A stretch of 57,865 nucleotides of DNA from an uncultured Bellilinea sp. (GCA_938040735.1 CALHYE010000006.1:1-57865), one strand, 5' to 3'. Counted from the first letter of the stretch, positions 8,355-17,512 are shown. Numbers and translations are program-made. The notes: generated by a model from the sequence alone, not told the origin.

Positions 8355-9560
8355 CTATTTTTCGGTAATTTCCACGCCGTCCTTGAAGACATGCAAGGGG
8401 GCTTCGTGGTTCCAAATGGCTTCCCATACCGAGTTGGCATTTAAGATAACCAGATCGGCATTGCCTCCGACTTTCAAGCCGTAATTCGGAATATTCAACG
8501 CCAGGGCAGCGTTAGTGGTGATCAGGTCATAAAGGATATCGAGTTCCTCGCGGCTGGTCATCCACATCAGGTGAGCGGCAAGGAAAGCCACTTCCAGCAT
8601 GTTGTTTCGCCCAAAGGGGTAATAAGCATCGGCAATATCATCCTGTCCGAGGGCAATGCGCACGCCGGCTTTGTAGAGCGACTTGACGCGGGCGTAAAGC
8701 GGGCCGGTTTGCGGGTCCGAAACCACGCCGATTTGGGCGCGTTTGAGCAGGTATTCGATCTTTCGGTAATAGGGTTCGGGGTAAAGCGCCATAGCGCGGG
8801 CATGTTGAGCGGTTACCCGCCCCTCCCAGCCCTCTTGGATGGTTTTCACCGCCAGCATTTCGAGGGTACGCAGAGTGGGGTCGCCAGCATCGTCAATCAA
8901 CATGGAAACCGGTTTGTTGTATTTCTTCGCCAGGGCAAACATGCGGTCTATATGTTCCTTCGCGTCGGCGTCAGTGTATTCAATCCAGGGAATGCCTCCG
9001 ACTACATCTGCGCCAAGTTTCAGGGCTTCTTCAACATAATCCTCTGCGCCGGGGTCGCGCACTACCCCATCTTGCGGAAAGGCAACAACCTGGATATCCA
9101 CCTTGCCTTTGAATTCCTCGCGGGCGCGAATGAGGGCTTTGACGCCTTCGAGGCGGGCTTTGGTATCGGTATCGGCAAAGGCGCGAATGTGAGTATTGCC
9201 AAAGCGAATCGCCAGTTTGACCGCTTTGCGAACGTTTTCAATAATCCACGACTCGTCGTATTTTTCTTTTACGCGGGCAGCCAGTTCGATGGCGGTCATT
9301 GCCCCACCCATTGACTCGCCGGTATAAGCCCCTAAGGCCTCATCGTCCATCATTGACAGGGTGTAGACCTTGCAAAGGTGCAAATGCCCATTGACGAACG
9401 ACTCGGTAACCAGATGCCCATTCGCATCCACCACCCGTTTTGCATCCCCTTCAATTGTTGGCGCAATCGCGCTGACTTTGCCGTCCTGGATGCCAATTTG
9501 GACTAAGTCATTTCCTGAAAAGCGGGTTTTAGCGTTCTTGATCAGGTAATCCAACGTCAT
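8355..9560 (-). CDS. Cytosine deaminase-like amidohydrolase (CodA subgroup)
   Basis: The 401-residue protein has the amidohydrolase composite: an N-terminal beta sandwich, HLH metal motif (His59, His61), AQHARAM (His253) and a CodA-type GQDDIADAYYPFG near residue 306. CodA hydrolyses cytosine to uracil plus ammonia. One key block deviates. Where E. coli CodA has the metal-binding His and catalytic Glu before IDD (HCDEIDD), this protein reads VSMLIDD (residues 218-224). It may therefore bind metal differently or use another substrate. It is the last gene of a run with nucleoside uptake and molybdenum hydroxylase genes, which supports a base-catabolism role. The start ATG is preceded by CTCCGGAGGGAACA. 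Confidence 0.8.
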   Translation of the reverse strand: MTLDYLIKNAKTRFSGNDLVQIGIQDGKVSAIAPTIEGDAKRVVDANGHLVTESFVNGHLHLCKVYTLSMMDDEALGAYTGESMGGAMTAIELAARVKEKYDESWIIENVRKAVKLAIRFGNTHIRAFADTDTKARLEGVKALIRAREEFKGKVDIQVVAFPQDGVVRDPGAEDYVEEALKLGADVVGGIPWIEYTDADAKEHIDRMFALAKKYNKPVSMLIDDAGDPTLRTLEMLAVKTIQEGWEGRVTAQHARAMALYPEPYYRKIEYLLKRAQIGVVSDPQTGPLYARVKSLYKAGVRIALGQDDIADAYYPFGRNNMLEVAFLAAHLMWMTSREELDILYDLITTNAALALNIPNYGLKVGGNADLVILNANSVWEAIWNHEAPLHVFKDGVEITEK

Positions 9561-9589
9561 TGTTCCCTCCGGAGAAAGATGATTAAATT

Positions 9590-9620
9590 AATCCTGCCCG
9601 TAGGTTGTACGGGCAGGATT
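9590..9620 (-). terminator. Long perfect hairpin between hydroxylase and amidohydrolase genes
   Basis: A 13-bp perfect stem (AATCCTGCCCGTA with TACGGGCAGGATT) closes on a 5-base loop, 8 bases after the stop of the 2Fe-2S subunit gene. On the minus strand it is followed by an AT-rich tail without a long T run. It is probably a partial terminator or mRNA-end stabiliser that separates expression of the amidohydrolase from the genes before it. Confidence 0.6.
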
Positions 9621-9627
9621 TAGGTTA

Positions 9628-10116
9628 TCAGATATTCGCAGTGATGCGTTCACGGACTAGCTGCTGAGCGATCAATGCTCCATCGCGGATCGGTTCGTAG
9701 CCGGTGCAGCGGCACAGGTGTTTATTGAGGGCATTCGAGAGTTCGGTTTCGCTGGCATCCGGTTTGCTTTCCAGCAAGGCGTGCAGTTCCATCACAATGC
9801 CGGGGGTGCAGAAACCGCACTGCACGGCTCCGGATTCGGCGATGGCTTTCTGGATGGGATGCAATTCCATGCCTTTTGACATTCCTTCAATGGTCAGAAT
9901 ATTTGCCCCTTGCATTTTGCTGGCCGGGGTATTGCAGGATTTGACGGCTTTTCCGTTCATGACAATCACGCATGTGCCGCAGGTGGCATTATCGCAGCCG
10001 CGTTTGGTGCCGGTTAAATCCAGCACATCTCGGATCACATCAATGACCATCATTTCTTCGTCAATTTCAACGGAGCAAGTTTCGCCATTGATGGTGAAAG
10101 AAATTTTCTCAGTCAT
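9628..10116 (-). CDS. 2Fe-2S subunit of a xanthine dehydrogenase-family molybdenum hydroxylase
   Basis: The 162-residue protein binds two 2Fe-2S clusters. The plant-ferredoxin-type set is Cys41, Cys46, Cys49 and Cys61 (RGCDNATCGTC, then KSCN). The helical-domain set is Cys100, Cys103, Cys135 and Cys137 (VQCGFCTPG, HLCRCTGY). It passes electrons from the molybdopterin subunit. The ATG at 10116 begins one base after the stop of the large-subunit gene; a longer frame upstream only runs through that gene and is rejected. No FAD-binding medium subunit follows. Confidence 0.93.
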   Translation of the reverse strand: MTEKISFTINGETCSVEIDEEMMVIDVIRDVLDLTGTKRGCDNATCGTCVIVMNGKAVKSCNTPASKMQGANILTIEGMSKGMELHPIQKAIAESGAVQCGFCTPGIVMELHALLESKPDASETELSNALNKHLCRCTGYEPIRDGALIAQQLVRERITANI

Positions 10117-10117
10117 T

Positions 10118-12451
10118 TCAAGCGTACTCCTTTTCTGTTCGGGCTTCGAGGGCTTGTTTAATCTTTTCGGGGGTGACGGGGATTTCGTAGAAATCCACCC
10201 CAATGGCGTCATAAATGGCGTTGAGAATGGCGGGCGGCACACCGATAACCGGATGTTCCCCAATTCCGCGAGCGCCGAAAGCCCCAATCGGATCGGGCGT
10301 TTCGATAAATTCGATGGTCTGCTGCGGGGCTTCTTTATAAGTTGGGATATGATATTGGAAGTAATGCGGATTGAGGATGCGGCCTTCTTCATCGAATTTG
10401 ACTTCCTCGTACAATGCGGCCCCCAGCCCCATTAAGACCCCGCCTAAGACGGTGCCGCGGATCTGAAGGGGGTTGATCACCTGTCCGACATCAAAGACGG
10501 ATGCAAAGTGATCTACATAGATCTTGCCGGTTTTCTTCTCAATGCGGATTTCGGCGGCTTGTGCGCCAAAAGTGTAAGTCACGCCCAAATTGCCTTGTCC
10601 GTTTTGATTGGGGTTGGAATAACGCGGCAGGCGTGCATCCGCAACCGATTGTGCCAGGTCGCCGATGGTAATGCCGTTATCGGTGATGTAGCCGCGCGCT
10701 AATTGGGTCACCGGGACGCGGACGGAGGGATCGCTGCGCAGATAGACGTATTCGCCATCGTACTCCAAATAGTCCTCATCCGTGCGCAGGACTTGAGCGG
10801 CGGTCTTCTTTAATCCCTGGATTAATTTCTCGGCTGCTCGAACAATAGCCCGCCCGCCCTGCATGGTGAACATTGAACCAATGGTCTGCCATTCATAAGG
10901 CGAGAATTGGGTGTCAATTTCATTGTAGCAGCGCACTTTTTCGGGTGGAATCTTGAGGGCTTCGGCGGCGATCTGGCGTACCACTGTGCGCAATCCCTGA
11001 CCAACCTCAGCGCCGCCCATGTTGACCGACACACTGCCGTCAATGTTCATCTTCATGTAGCAGCCTTTGGTTGAAAAAGGCGCGCCTTTGGGCGATTTCA
11101 TCAAAGCAGCAAAACCCCGCCCATAATAAAATTGATCATCTTCTTGTTTCTCTTTGGGTTTTCCAAAGACAATTTGCTGAACACGATCGGCGCAGGCTTG
11201 CATGTCGCCATTGGATTTCCACATGCGTTCACCCAGGGAATTGACGCTGCCTTCTCGCAGGTAATTTTTGGCGCGCAACTCGAACGGATCCATGTTGAGT
11301 TTTCGTGCCAGCAAGTCCATCATCCGCTCGGTGGCAAATTGAGGTTCGGGGTGTCCATAGCCGCGGAATGCCCCCACCGGCGGAGTGTTGGTATAGACAG
11401 TGTAACCAGTCAGGTCACAGTGTTCAAATTCGTAGGGTCCGGTTGAGTTATGAGTGGCTGCCATGGTGACATTGACCGCAGTGTCGGAGTAAGCTCCGCC
11501 GGAATGATAGACAATCGTTTTCAGGGCGACCAGTTTGCCATCCCGCTTGGCGCCAATTTTCATCACGGTGCGGATTCCATGCGCAAGTAAGGTGCTGGTG
11601 ATATCCTCCTTGCGGGTAGCAACCCATTTGACCGGCCGGCCGGGGACGAAACTGGCAATCCAGGCAATGGTCTGCTCAACGGTGATATCGGACTTATAAC
11701 CAAAGCAGCCGCCGATATCGGGGATGTGGACCCGCACATCGGACACCGGCACGCCGTAAGAATGAGCGATGTCATCCCGGATAATAAAGGGGCAGATTGA
11801 GGATGACCAGACTTCGATTGTGCGATCTTCTTTGAACCAGACGATTGAGCCATGAGGTTCAAGGGCAGCGCAGGAGCCAAACGGATAGTTAAATTCCCCT
11901 TCGATGATCACTTCGGCTTCTTCGAATCCTTCCTCGCCGCGTCCTTTGACCAAATGATAGAGATTGGCAATGTTCGTGCCGGGCTTTGGGTTCAAGGTAG
12001 GAAGATGCCAGTATTCCTCCAGATTCTCATGGATTAAGACGGCATCCTCGCTCATTGCCTGGCGGGCATCGGTATAAACCGGCAAGGGATCGTATTCGAC
12101 TTTGATTTTGTCCAATGCAGCATAGGCGTGGCGCGGAGTATCGGCGATGACGGCGGCCACCGGCTCGCCGATATGGCGAACTTTCTCAACCGCCATCGGA
12201 ATTTGATCGCGAATGTTATCCCCGTACCGGTAGGTGCAGCCTTTGCCGGTGACCACTTTGACTACACCTGGACATTTTTCGGCTTCGCTGGTGTCAATGG
12301 AGAGGATACGGGCGTGGGCATATTTGGGCCGGAGTATAGCAGCGTGTAACATGCCCGGCAGCCGGATGTCATCCAAAAAAATTGCTTTGCCGGTAACTTT
12401 GTTGATGGCATCCGGTCTGATGTAACTTTTGCCTAAATATTTGTAAGCCAT
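10118..12451 (-). CDS. Molybdopterin-binding large subunit of a xanthine dehydrogenase-family hydroxylase
   Basis: The 777-residue protein has the full large-subunit layout. The aldehyde-oxidase/xanthine-dehydrogenase a/b hammerhead domain begins near residue 18 (GKAIFLDDIRLPGMLHAAIL). Molybdopterin-binding segments are VGAFRGYGHPEPQFATERM, GGAEVGQGL and GARGIGEHPVIGVPPAILN, the last carrying the conserved catalytic Glu. These enzymes hydroxylate purines, aldehydes or aromatic rings with water as oxygen source. The context of a nucleoside importer and a CodA-like enzyme favours a purine or pyrimidine substrate, but the sequence does not prove it. It is followed directly by the 2Fe-2S subunit. 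No molybdenum cofactor insertion gene (xdhC type) is nearby. Confidence 0.9.
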   Translation of the reverse strand: MAYKYLGKSYIRPDAINKVTGKAIFLDDIRLPGMLHAAILRPKYAHARILSIDTSEAEKCPGVVKVVTGKGCTYRYGDNIRDQIPMAVEKVRHIGEPVAAVIADTPRHAYAALDKIKVEYDPLPVYTDARQAMSEDAVLIHENLEEYWHLPTLNPKPGTNIANLYHLVKGRGEEGFEEAEVIIEGEFNYPFGSCAALEPHGSIVWFKEDRTIEVWSSSICPFIIRDDIAHSYGVPVSDVRVHIPDIGGCFGYKSDITVEQTIAWIASFVPGRPVKWVATRKEDITSTLLAHGIRTVMKIGAKRDGKLVALKTIVYHSGGAYSDTAVNVTMAATHNSTGPYEFEHCDLTGYTVYTNTPPVGAFRGYGHPEPQFATERMMDLLARKLNMDPFELRAKNYLREGSVNSLGERMWKSNGDMQACADRVQQIVFGKPKEKQEDDQFYYGRGFAALMKSPKGAPFSTKGCYMKMNIDGSVSVNMGGAEVGQGLRTVVRQIAAEALKIPPEKVRCYNEIDTQFSPYEWQTIGSMFTMQGGRAIVRAAEKLIQGLKKTAAQVLRTDEDYLEYDGEYVYLRSDPSVRVPVTQLARGYITDNGITIGDLAQSVADARLPRYSNPNQNGQGNLGVTYTFGAQAAEIRIEKKTGKIYVDHFASVFDVGQVINPLQIRGTVLGGVLMGLGAALYEEVKFDEEGRILNPHYFQYHIPTYKEAPQQTIEFIETPDPIGAFGARGIGEHPVIGVPPAILNAIYDAIGVDFYEIPVTPEKIKQALEARTEKEYA

Positions 12452-12481
12452 CTTAAACTCCTTTCATCTATTGCTTGAGAA

Positions 12482-13405
12482 CTATTCTCTGCGGTAAGGT
12501 TTCAACAGAGCTGCCGGGTAAGACGCGTTTCGCCCGGCAATCACCAGCGCAATGATCGTCACGATGTACGGCAGAGCCAAAAAGGTTTCGTAAGGCACGG
12601 GCAGTTGCAGTCCCATAGCCTGTAAACGCAGTTGGAGGGCAAAGGTGCCGCCAAAAATTAAGCCGCCCAGCATGACGCGAATGGGTTGCCAGTTACCAAA
12701 GATGACGATGGCAATTGCAACCCAACCGCGCCCCGAAATAATGCCATGCGTAAAAGCGCCTAACTGGAAGAGCGACAGGAAGGCGCCCCCAGCCGCCATC
12801 AGACCGCCACCAATGCCCAGCGCAGCGTAACGGATGGCAGGGACGCTGACGCCGGCGGCATCTACGGCTTCTGGGTTTTCACCCACCGAGCGAATTTTTA
12901 GCCCGAAATTTGTCCGGTACAAAATCCACCACGCCAACGGTACGATGACTAAGAATGTAACATAAGTCAACCAGTATTGAGAAAGGATGGGGCCGAGAAT
13001 GGGGTTGTCGGGCAGGACTTTGATGACCTGGAAGGATGGAATGGAAGGGGGGGTGGAGCGTCCGCCATAGAACAGGCGAAACATGAACAATGTCAATCCG
13101 CTCAGTAGAAGAGTGATACCCAGACCCGAAACATGCTGGTTGACCCCCAGGGTTACGGTAAAGAAACCCATCAGCAGACCGAATAAAACGCCTGCCAGAA
13201 TGGCAAACAGCAAACCCACCCAGAGGGAGCCGCTCTTGTCGGCTATCAGAAAGCCCACAAAAGCGCCAAAATACATGATGCCCTCGATGCCGAGATTCAG
13301 GATGCCGGCGCGTTCGCTGTAAGTTTCTCCAATGGCGGCAAGGACGATGGGAGTGGAAACCCGAAAGGTGGCGGCGATTAAGTTGACGATGAAAACTTCC
13401 ATCAT
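12482..13405 (-). CDS. Nucleoside-type ABC transporter permease (NupQ-like)
   Basis: The 307-residue, strongly hydrophobic protein belongs to the BPD_transp_2 permease family. The signature start reads STPIVLAAIGETYSERAGIL, followed by NLGIEGIMYFGAF. The family contact loop has NFGLKIRSVGENPEAVDAAG. It pairs with the larger permease encoded just upstream, and the two genes overlap by 4 bases (the ATG here lies within the previous stop), implying coupled translation. Known relatives carry guanosine, other nucleosides or basic lipoprotein cargo. A nucleoside or nucleobase cargo is favoured by the adjacent hydroxylase genes. Confidence 0.9.
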   Translation of the reverse strand: MMEVFIVNLIAATFRVSTPIVLAAIGETYSERAGILNLGIEGIMYFGAFVGFLIADKSGSLWVGLLFAILAGVLFGLLMGFFTVTLGVNQHVSGLGITLLLSGLTLFMFRLFYGGRSTPPSIPSFQVIKVLPDNPILGPILSQYWLTYVTFLVIVPLAWWILYRTNFGLKIRSVGENPEAVDAAGVSVPAIRYAALGIGGGLMAAGGAFLSLFQLGAFTHGIISGRGWVAIAIVIFGNWQPIRVMLGGLIFGGTFALQLRLQAMGLQLPVPYETFLALPYIVTIIALVIAGRNASYPAALLKPYRRE

Positions 13406-14472
13406 GCCCTCCGAACGATGCGGTAGCGTTGCAGTAAGTACATACCCAGCGCAACCAGCAACATGACAGCCTGTGTGACTTGCCCAAGATAGACCGGCAC
13501 CCCCATTGCGCGGCTGACCGTTTGAGCGCCGGTATCAATTAACCCGAAGAAAAGCGAGGCAACAAACACGCCAATCGCGTTCAAGCCGCCTAATGTGGCA
13601 ATAATGACGCCGGTATAGCCGTAGTTGGCAGAAAGGTCGCCAATTAGGTGATACTGAATGCCAGCCACTTCACTCACGCCGGCAATGCCGGCAATGCCGC
13701 CGCTGATTAACGCGGCGAGCAGGGTTGTTCGCCCAACGTTGATCCCAGCAAACTGAGCGGCGGGTTTCCCAAGTCCCACTGCGCGCATTTTCAAACCAAA
13801 AGAGGTTTGAGTGAGTATAAACCAGAGAACGGCTATGGCAACTATCCCAACGATGAAACCAAAGTGCAAACGGGAACGAGGGATTAGTTTGAAAAACATG
13901 GTGTTTTCGGCAATTTCAGGAGATTGCGGCCAGCCAGAGGTGGGGTCGCGCCACGGACCGTTCAAGATAGCGCTGACGATGTAAGCCATGATGGAATTCA
14001 TCAGTAAGGTGGTTACTACCTCGTCCACTGCCAGACGAACTTTGAGCAGCGCCGGAATTAACGCCCAGGCCATGCCCGCTAGAAATCCGCCGATGATCAT
14101 GAGGGGGATAGCAATCGCAGCCGGCACTCCGCCCAGAACAATACCGAGCCAGGCAGCCGCAATCGCGCCAGCATACAGTTGACCTTCGGCGCCGATGTTG
14201 TAGTAACCGGTTGCAAAGGCAAAGGTAACCGCCACCCCGGTCAGCATCAAAGGGGTGGATTTGACCAGTACCTCCAGGAAAGAAACCTGACTGGAGAGGG
14301 GGGAAATCAGAAAGAAGTAGTAAGCCCGAAACGGATTGGCTTGTGCGGTAAGAATCAGCCCTGCGGTGATCAGAAAAGTGGTTAAGAGGATCAACACCGG
14401 AATGAGCGGCCGCATCCATAAGGGGGGAGTGTTGCTCTTGACCAGTTGGTAAGGGAACCGTTTGGCTTCCAT
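13402..14472 (-). CDS. Nucleoside-type ABC transporter permease (NupP-like)
   Basis: The 356-residue membrane protein is of the larger permease type of nucleoside ABC importers. One N-terminal helix precedes the core, then TPLMLTGVAVTFAFATGYYN, IGAEGQLYAGAIAAAWLG and the loop TSFGLKMRAVGLGKPAAQFA. It begins 4 bases after the ATPase gene stop and overlaps the second permease gene. Together they form the membrane channel of a BMP-type uptake system. Confidence 0.9.
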   Translation of the reverse strand: MEAKRFPYQLVKSNTPPLWMRPLIPVLILLTTFLITAGLILTAQANPFRAYYFFLISPLSSQVSFLEVLVKSTPLMLTGVAVTFAFATGYYNIGAEGQLYAGAIAAAWLGIVLGGVPAAIAIPLMIIGGFLAGMAWALIPALLKVRLAVDEVVTTLLMNSIMAYIVSAILNGPWRDPTSGWPQSPEIAENTMFFKLIPRSRLHFGFIVGIVAIAVLWFILTQTSFGLKMRAVGLGKPAAQFAGINVGRTTLLAALISGGIAGIAGVSEVAGIQYHLIGDLSANYGYTGVIIATLGGLNAIGVFVASLFFGLIDTGAQTVSRAMGVPVYLGQVTQAVMLLVALGMYLLQRYRIVRRA

Positions 14473-14476
14473 GAAG

Positions 14477-15973
14477 TTAATGCTCCTTGACGGCGCCCGA
14501 CATCAGCAGCCCTAATCTTTCCGGTGTGGCTTCTGAAGCCGGCAGAGTACCAACAATTTCGCCTTCATACATGACGGCGATTCGATCCGAAAGAGCCAGA
14601 ATTTCATCGAGATCTTCCGAAATCAGCAGGATGGCTGCGCCGCGCTGACGCTGCTCCAGCAGCTGCTGACGGACGTAATCGGTAGCGCCAATATCCAGCC
14701 CGCGGGTTGGCTGAGGGGCAATAATCACTTTGGGATTACGGGCCAGGACGCGGGCTAACAAAACTTTTTGCATGTTGCCCCCGGAGAGGGTGCGGGTTAT
14801 GTCGTTGGGTTTGGCTTTGATCTGAAATTTTTGAATTAAGTCATCGGCGTACTGGCGGATGGCCTTGTGATCCAACATGCCGTTGCGGGTGAACTCGTCT
14901 AAATGCTCCAAAACGAGGTTTTCGGTCACGGTCAGGTGAATGACCATGCCTTCGTGGCGGTCTTCGGGGATGCGCCCAAGTCCTGCACGGGTGAGATCCG
15001 AGGGGGATTTTCCGGTCACATCCTGGCCCTCTACCAAAACCTTGCCCGCTGTAGGCCGCCGTACACCGCAGATTGTTTCTGCCAATTCTTTTTGTCCGTT
15101 GCCGCCCACGCCAGCAATGCCCAATATTTCGCCTTCAGAAACTGCAAAAGAGATGTTTTTCAAAACAGGTAAGTTCTTGTCATCATTGGCGCACAGATCA
15201 ATAATTTCCAGTACCGGCTTCGGGTCGGATGTGTCCGTATCTATCCGCGAAACGCCAAAGGTTTCTCGACCGACCATCATCGCCGCCACTTCTTTTTGAG
15301 TGACCTCAGTCGTGTTGACCGTTCCCACAACTCTGCCATCGCGGAGGACGGTAATACGGTCGGTGATTTGGGTAACTTCGTGCAACTTGTGGCTAATGAA
15401 GACGACCGATAATCCTTCCTGCTTAAGATGATTCAGCGTTTCAAACAGCGCTTCCACTTCTTGGGGTATCAGCACTGCGGTTGGCTCGTCCAGAATAAGG
15501 ATTTCAGCGTTGCGGTAAAGCGCTTTGAGAATTTCAACTCGTTGGCGCTGCCCCACCGAAAGATGCCGGACAATGGCTTTGGGGTTGATCTCTACACCAA
15601 AACGACGGGCGGCTTCGGCAACACTCTCTTCAATTTGGGCTTGATTGAGAACAAAAGAATTCTGGTAACCCAACACCACATTTTCTGCTACCGTCAGTGG
15701 CGGCACAAGCGCAAAATGCTGGGTAACCATTCCAATTCCGAGTTGTATCGCATCTTTGGGCGAGTGGATGACGACAGGCCGATCTTTGACTTTGATGACG
15801 CCCGAATCGGGATGATACAACCCATAGAGAACGCGCATCAAGGTGGTTTTTCCTGCCCCGTTTTCACCCAGCAGAGCGTGAATTTCTCCTTTACGCAATT
15901 CAAAATTCACATGGTCATTGGCGAGTAGATCGCCAAAGCGCTTGGTGATCGATTGCATTTCAACAATAAACAT
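14477..15973 (-). CDS. Duplicated ABC transporter ATPase of the nucleoside importer (NupO-like)
   Basis: The 498-residue protein has two ABC domains in tandem, as in sugar and nucleoside ATPases of the RbsA/YufO type. The first has a canonical Walker A GENGAGKTTLMRVLYG near residue 36, signature LSVGQRQRVEIL and Walker B ILILDEPTAVL. The second has a degenerate Walker A, GVGGNGQKELAETICG, lacking GKT, but keeps LSGGNMQKVLLARVLA. Such asymmetry is normal for the family. It powers import through the two permeases that follow. The gap to the upstream binding-protein gene holds a large inverted repeat. Confidence 0.93.
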   Translation of the reverse strand: MFIVEMQSITKRFGDLLANDHVNFELRKGEIHALLGENGAGKTTLMRVLYGLYHPDSGVIKVKDRPVVIHSPKDAIQLGIGMVTQHFALVPPLTVAENVVLGYQNSFVLNQAQIEESVAEAARRFGVEINPKAIVRHLSVGQRQRVEILKALYRNAEILILDEPTAVLIPQEVEALFETLNHLKQEGLSVVFISHKLHEVTQITDRITVLRDGRVVGTVNTTEVTQKEVAAMMVGRETFGVSRIDTDTSDPKPVLEIIDLCANDDKNLPVLKNISFAVSEGEILGIAGVGGNGQKELAETICGVRRPTAGKVLVEGQDVTGKSPSDLTRAGLGRIPEDRHEGMVIHLTVTENLVLEHLDEFTRNGMLDHKAIRQYADDLIQKFQIKAKPNDITRTLSGGNMQKVLLARVLARNPKVIIAPQPTRGLDIGATDYVRQQLLEQRQRGAAILLISEDLDEILALSDRIAVMYEGEIVGTLPASEATPERLGLLMSGAVKEH

Positions 15974-16079
15974 GAGCTCTCCTGAGGGTTCTTTAAGTAA
16001 GTTTCGGCAATTATGCTATTTCAGGATCGTGCGGCGTGATTGGTATGGGGATGGCTCTGTTTTACCCATATTGGCGTGG

Positions 16080-16115
16080 AGAGGTCTGTGCGGCGAATCC
16101 GCCGCACAGACCTCT
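16080..16115 (-). repeat. 16-bp perfect inverted repeat between binding-protein and ATPase genes
   Basis: Arms at 16080-16095 and 16100-16115 are perfectly complementary across 16 positions with an AATC loop, giving a very stable hairpin in the mRNA. It lies 11 bases after the stop of the BMP lipoprotein gene and lacks a downstream T run. Such hairpins often protect the 3' end of binding-protein mRNA and reduce read-through into transporter genes; that role is inference here. Confidence 0.75.
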
Positions 16116-16126
16116 ATTGACCCAAA

Positions 16127-17146
16127 TTAATTGGTTGGGGCTGGCGGCTCTTCTTTGATATCTACGCGGAACAACCCGCCTTTGATTTCTTCGTCGCGCT
16201 GCTTAACGAGTGCAAGGATGTTTTCGGGGATTTTTGACTCCATACCATGGAAAGGAGCCAGATAAGCGCCACCCTTGCCGACCATGCTGAAGTCTTTCAA
16301 ATCCTGGGCGGTGAAGGTGCCGCCTTCAACCTGCTTAATCACATATTCGACCGTGGGGGTCATGTTCCAAACCGGGCCGGTGAGGACGTGGCCGGGTCCC
16401 AGTTCATATTGATCGCTCATGTTACCGAAGGCCAGCAGACCTTTTTCAACGGCGGCGTCAATCACGCCAAAACGTTCGGCAAATAGCACATCGGCGCCGG
16501 CATCTACCTGCGCCAGAGCGGCTTCTTTGGCGGCGGCGGGGTCGAACCAGGAGTTGATGAAGGTGACCAGCACTTTGGCATCCGGGTTGACTTCCTTGAC
16601 GCCATCAATGAACGCGTTGACAATGCGGTTGACTTCTGGGACGGGGTAGCCGCCAACCACACCAATCACATTCGTCTTGGTCACACCGCCGGCAATCAAA
16701 CCGCATAGGTAAGCCGGTTCGTGAATCCAGTTATCGAATACCGCTACGTTGGGTTCTGCCGGGCCCAAGCCGGAACCAAAGACAAAGGCAATTTCCGGGT
16801 AATCCTTTGCTACCCGGCGAACGGCTTCTTCATTGCCGAAGGCATCGCCAAAGATGGCAGCCGGTTTTTGTTTTTCGGCTACTTCACGCAGAACGCGTTC
16901 CATGTCGCCAGCGTAGCCGATGTCATCGGTATACTCGTAGCGGATTTTTCCTTCATTGGCTGCTTTCTGTAATGCTTCATGGATGACGCCGTCCCAAGGT
17001 TCTTCGATGGGGGTTGCAAATGCCCCAAAAAATAGGGGCGCTTGAGTCTCTCCGGTTGTGGGCGGTTGGGTTTGTGCTGGTGGAGCGCATTGCGCTGTAA
17101 GAACCACCAGAAGAATCCCGATCAAAATGATCTTAATGGTTTTCAT
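16127..17146 (-). CDS. BMP-family substrate-binding lipoprotein (nucleoside importer)
   Basis: The 339-residue protein opens with a lipoprotein signal peptide and lipobox LTAQC (Cys20). The mature part has the BMP/PnrA fold: FFGAFATPIEEPWDGVIHEA, IAFVFGSGLG and the hinge segment TNVIGVVGGYPVPEVNR. Members bind nucleosides or related ligands outside the membrane. It is first in the minus-strand transporter run and has a strong ribosome site, TGGAGGAG, before the ATG. The gene for the membrane-tethered LuxR/kelch protein is divergent from it, so a regulatory link is possible. Confidence 0.92.
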   Translation of the reverse strand: MKTIKIILIGILLVVLTAQCAPPAQTQPPTTGETQAPLFFGAFATPIEEPWDGVIHEALQKAANEGKIRYEYTDDIGYAGDMERVLREVAEKQKPAAIFGDAFGNEEAVRRVAKDYPEIAFVFGSGLGPAEPNVAVFDNWIHEPAYLCGLIAGGVTKTNVIGVVGGYPVPEVNRIVNAFIDGVKEVNPDAKVLVTFINSWFDPAAAKEAALAQVDAGADVLFAERFGVIDAAVEKGLLAFGNMSDQYELGPGHVLTGPVWNMTPTVEYVIKQVEGGTFTAQDLKDFSMVGKGGAYLAPFHGMESKIPENILALVKQRDEEIKGGLFRVDIKEEPPAPTN

Positions 17147-17483
17147 CGTTTAATTCTCCTCCAGGGTATTGGTTTTTATTAAGCAAAAAATTTACATCCG
17201 GTTGGAAGGAAAAATTTGGAATGGGCACCTCCTTTCAAAATCGCTACAATTGATGTTTTGTATTCGGAGGGGAGATTAGTGGAAAATGGAGAGTTGAATA
17301 ACCCAAAAACCAGATTACCAGTCGGATTATGTGGAACTGGCAAATCTGAAAAAGAAAAACGGACGAAATTGACGATGTAGGGTAATAATAGTTTATTGAA
17401 AAACAAACTAAATTGCAAGCAGTTGGGATTACCAAATGACGAATTAACAAAACATGTATGACAATTGTCCAACCAACTCGAAA
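17147..17483. other. Divergent intergenic region, AT-rich, no gene seen
   Basis: Together with the promoter that follows, this makes a 372-base gap between the BMP lipoprotein gene (minus) and the LuxR/kelch gene (plus). It is AT-rich, unlike its surroundings, and must hold promoters for both directions. I see no convincing ORF, tRNA or known riboswitch. In particular the conserved purine-aptamer core is not evident ahead of the nucleoside importer. Confidence 0.6.
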
Positions 17484-17512
17484 TTTTCTACGGCTTCGCT
17501 TGAGGTTATAAT
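17484..17512 (+). promoter_or_regulatory. Promoter placed for leaderless transcription of the LuxR/kelch gene
   Basis: A perfect -10 hexamer TATAAT at 17507-17512 ends only 6 bases before the ATG at 17519, so the expected +1 falls on the start codon. No ribosome site is present. The -35 (TTTTCT at 17484, 17-base spacer) is weak. Confidence 0.6.

Noticed and set aside
8571-9314. 247-residue plus-strand frame
   Set aside because: Antisense shadow of the amidohydrolase gene with no motif.
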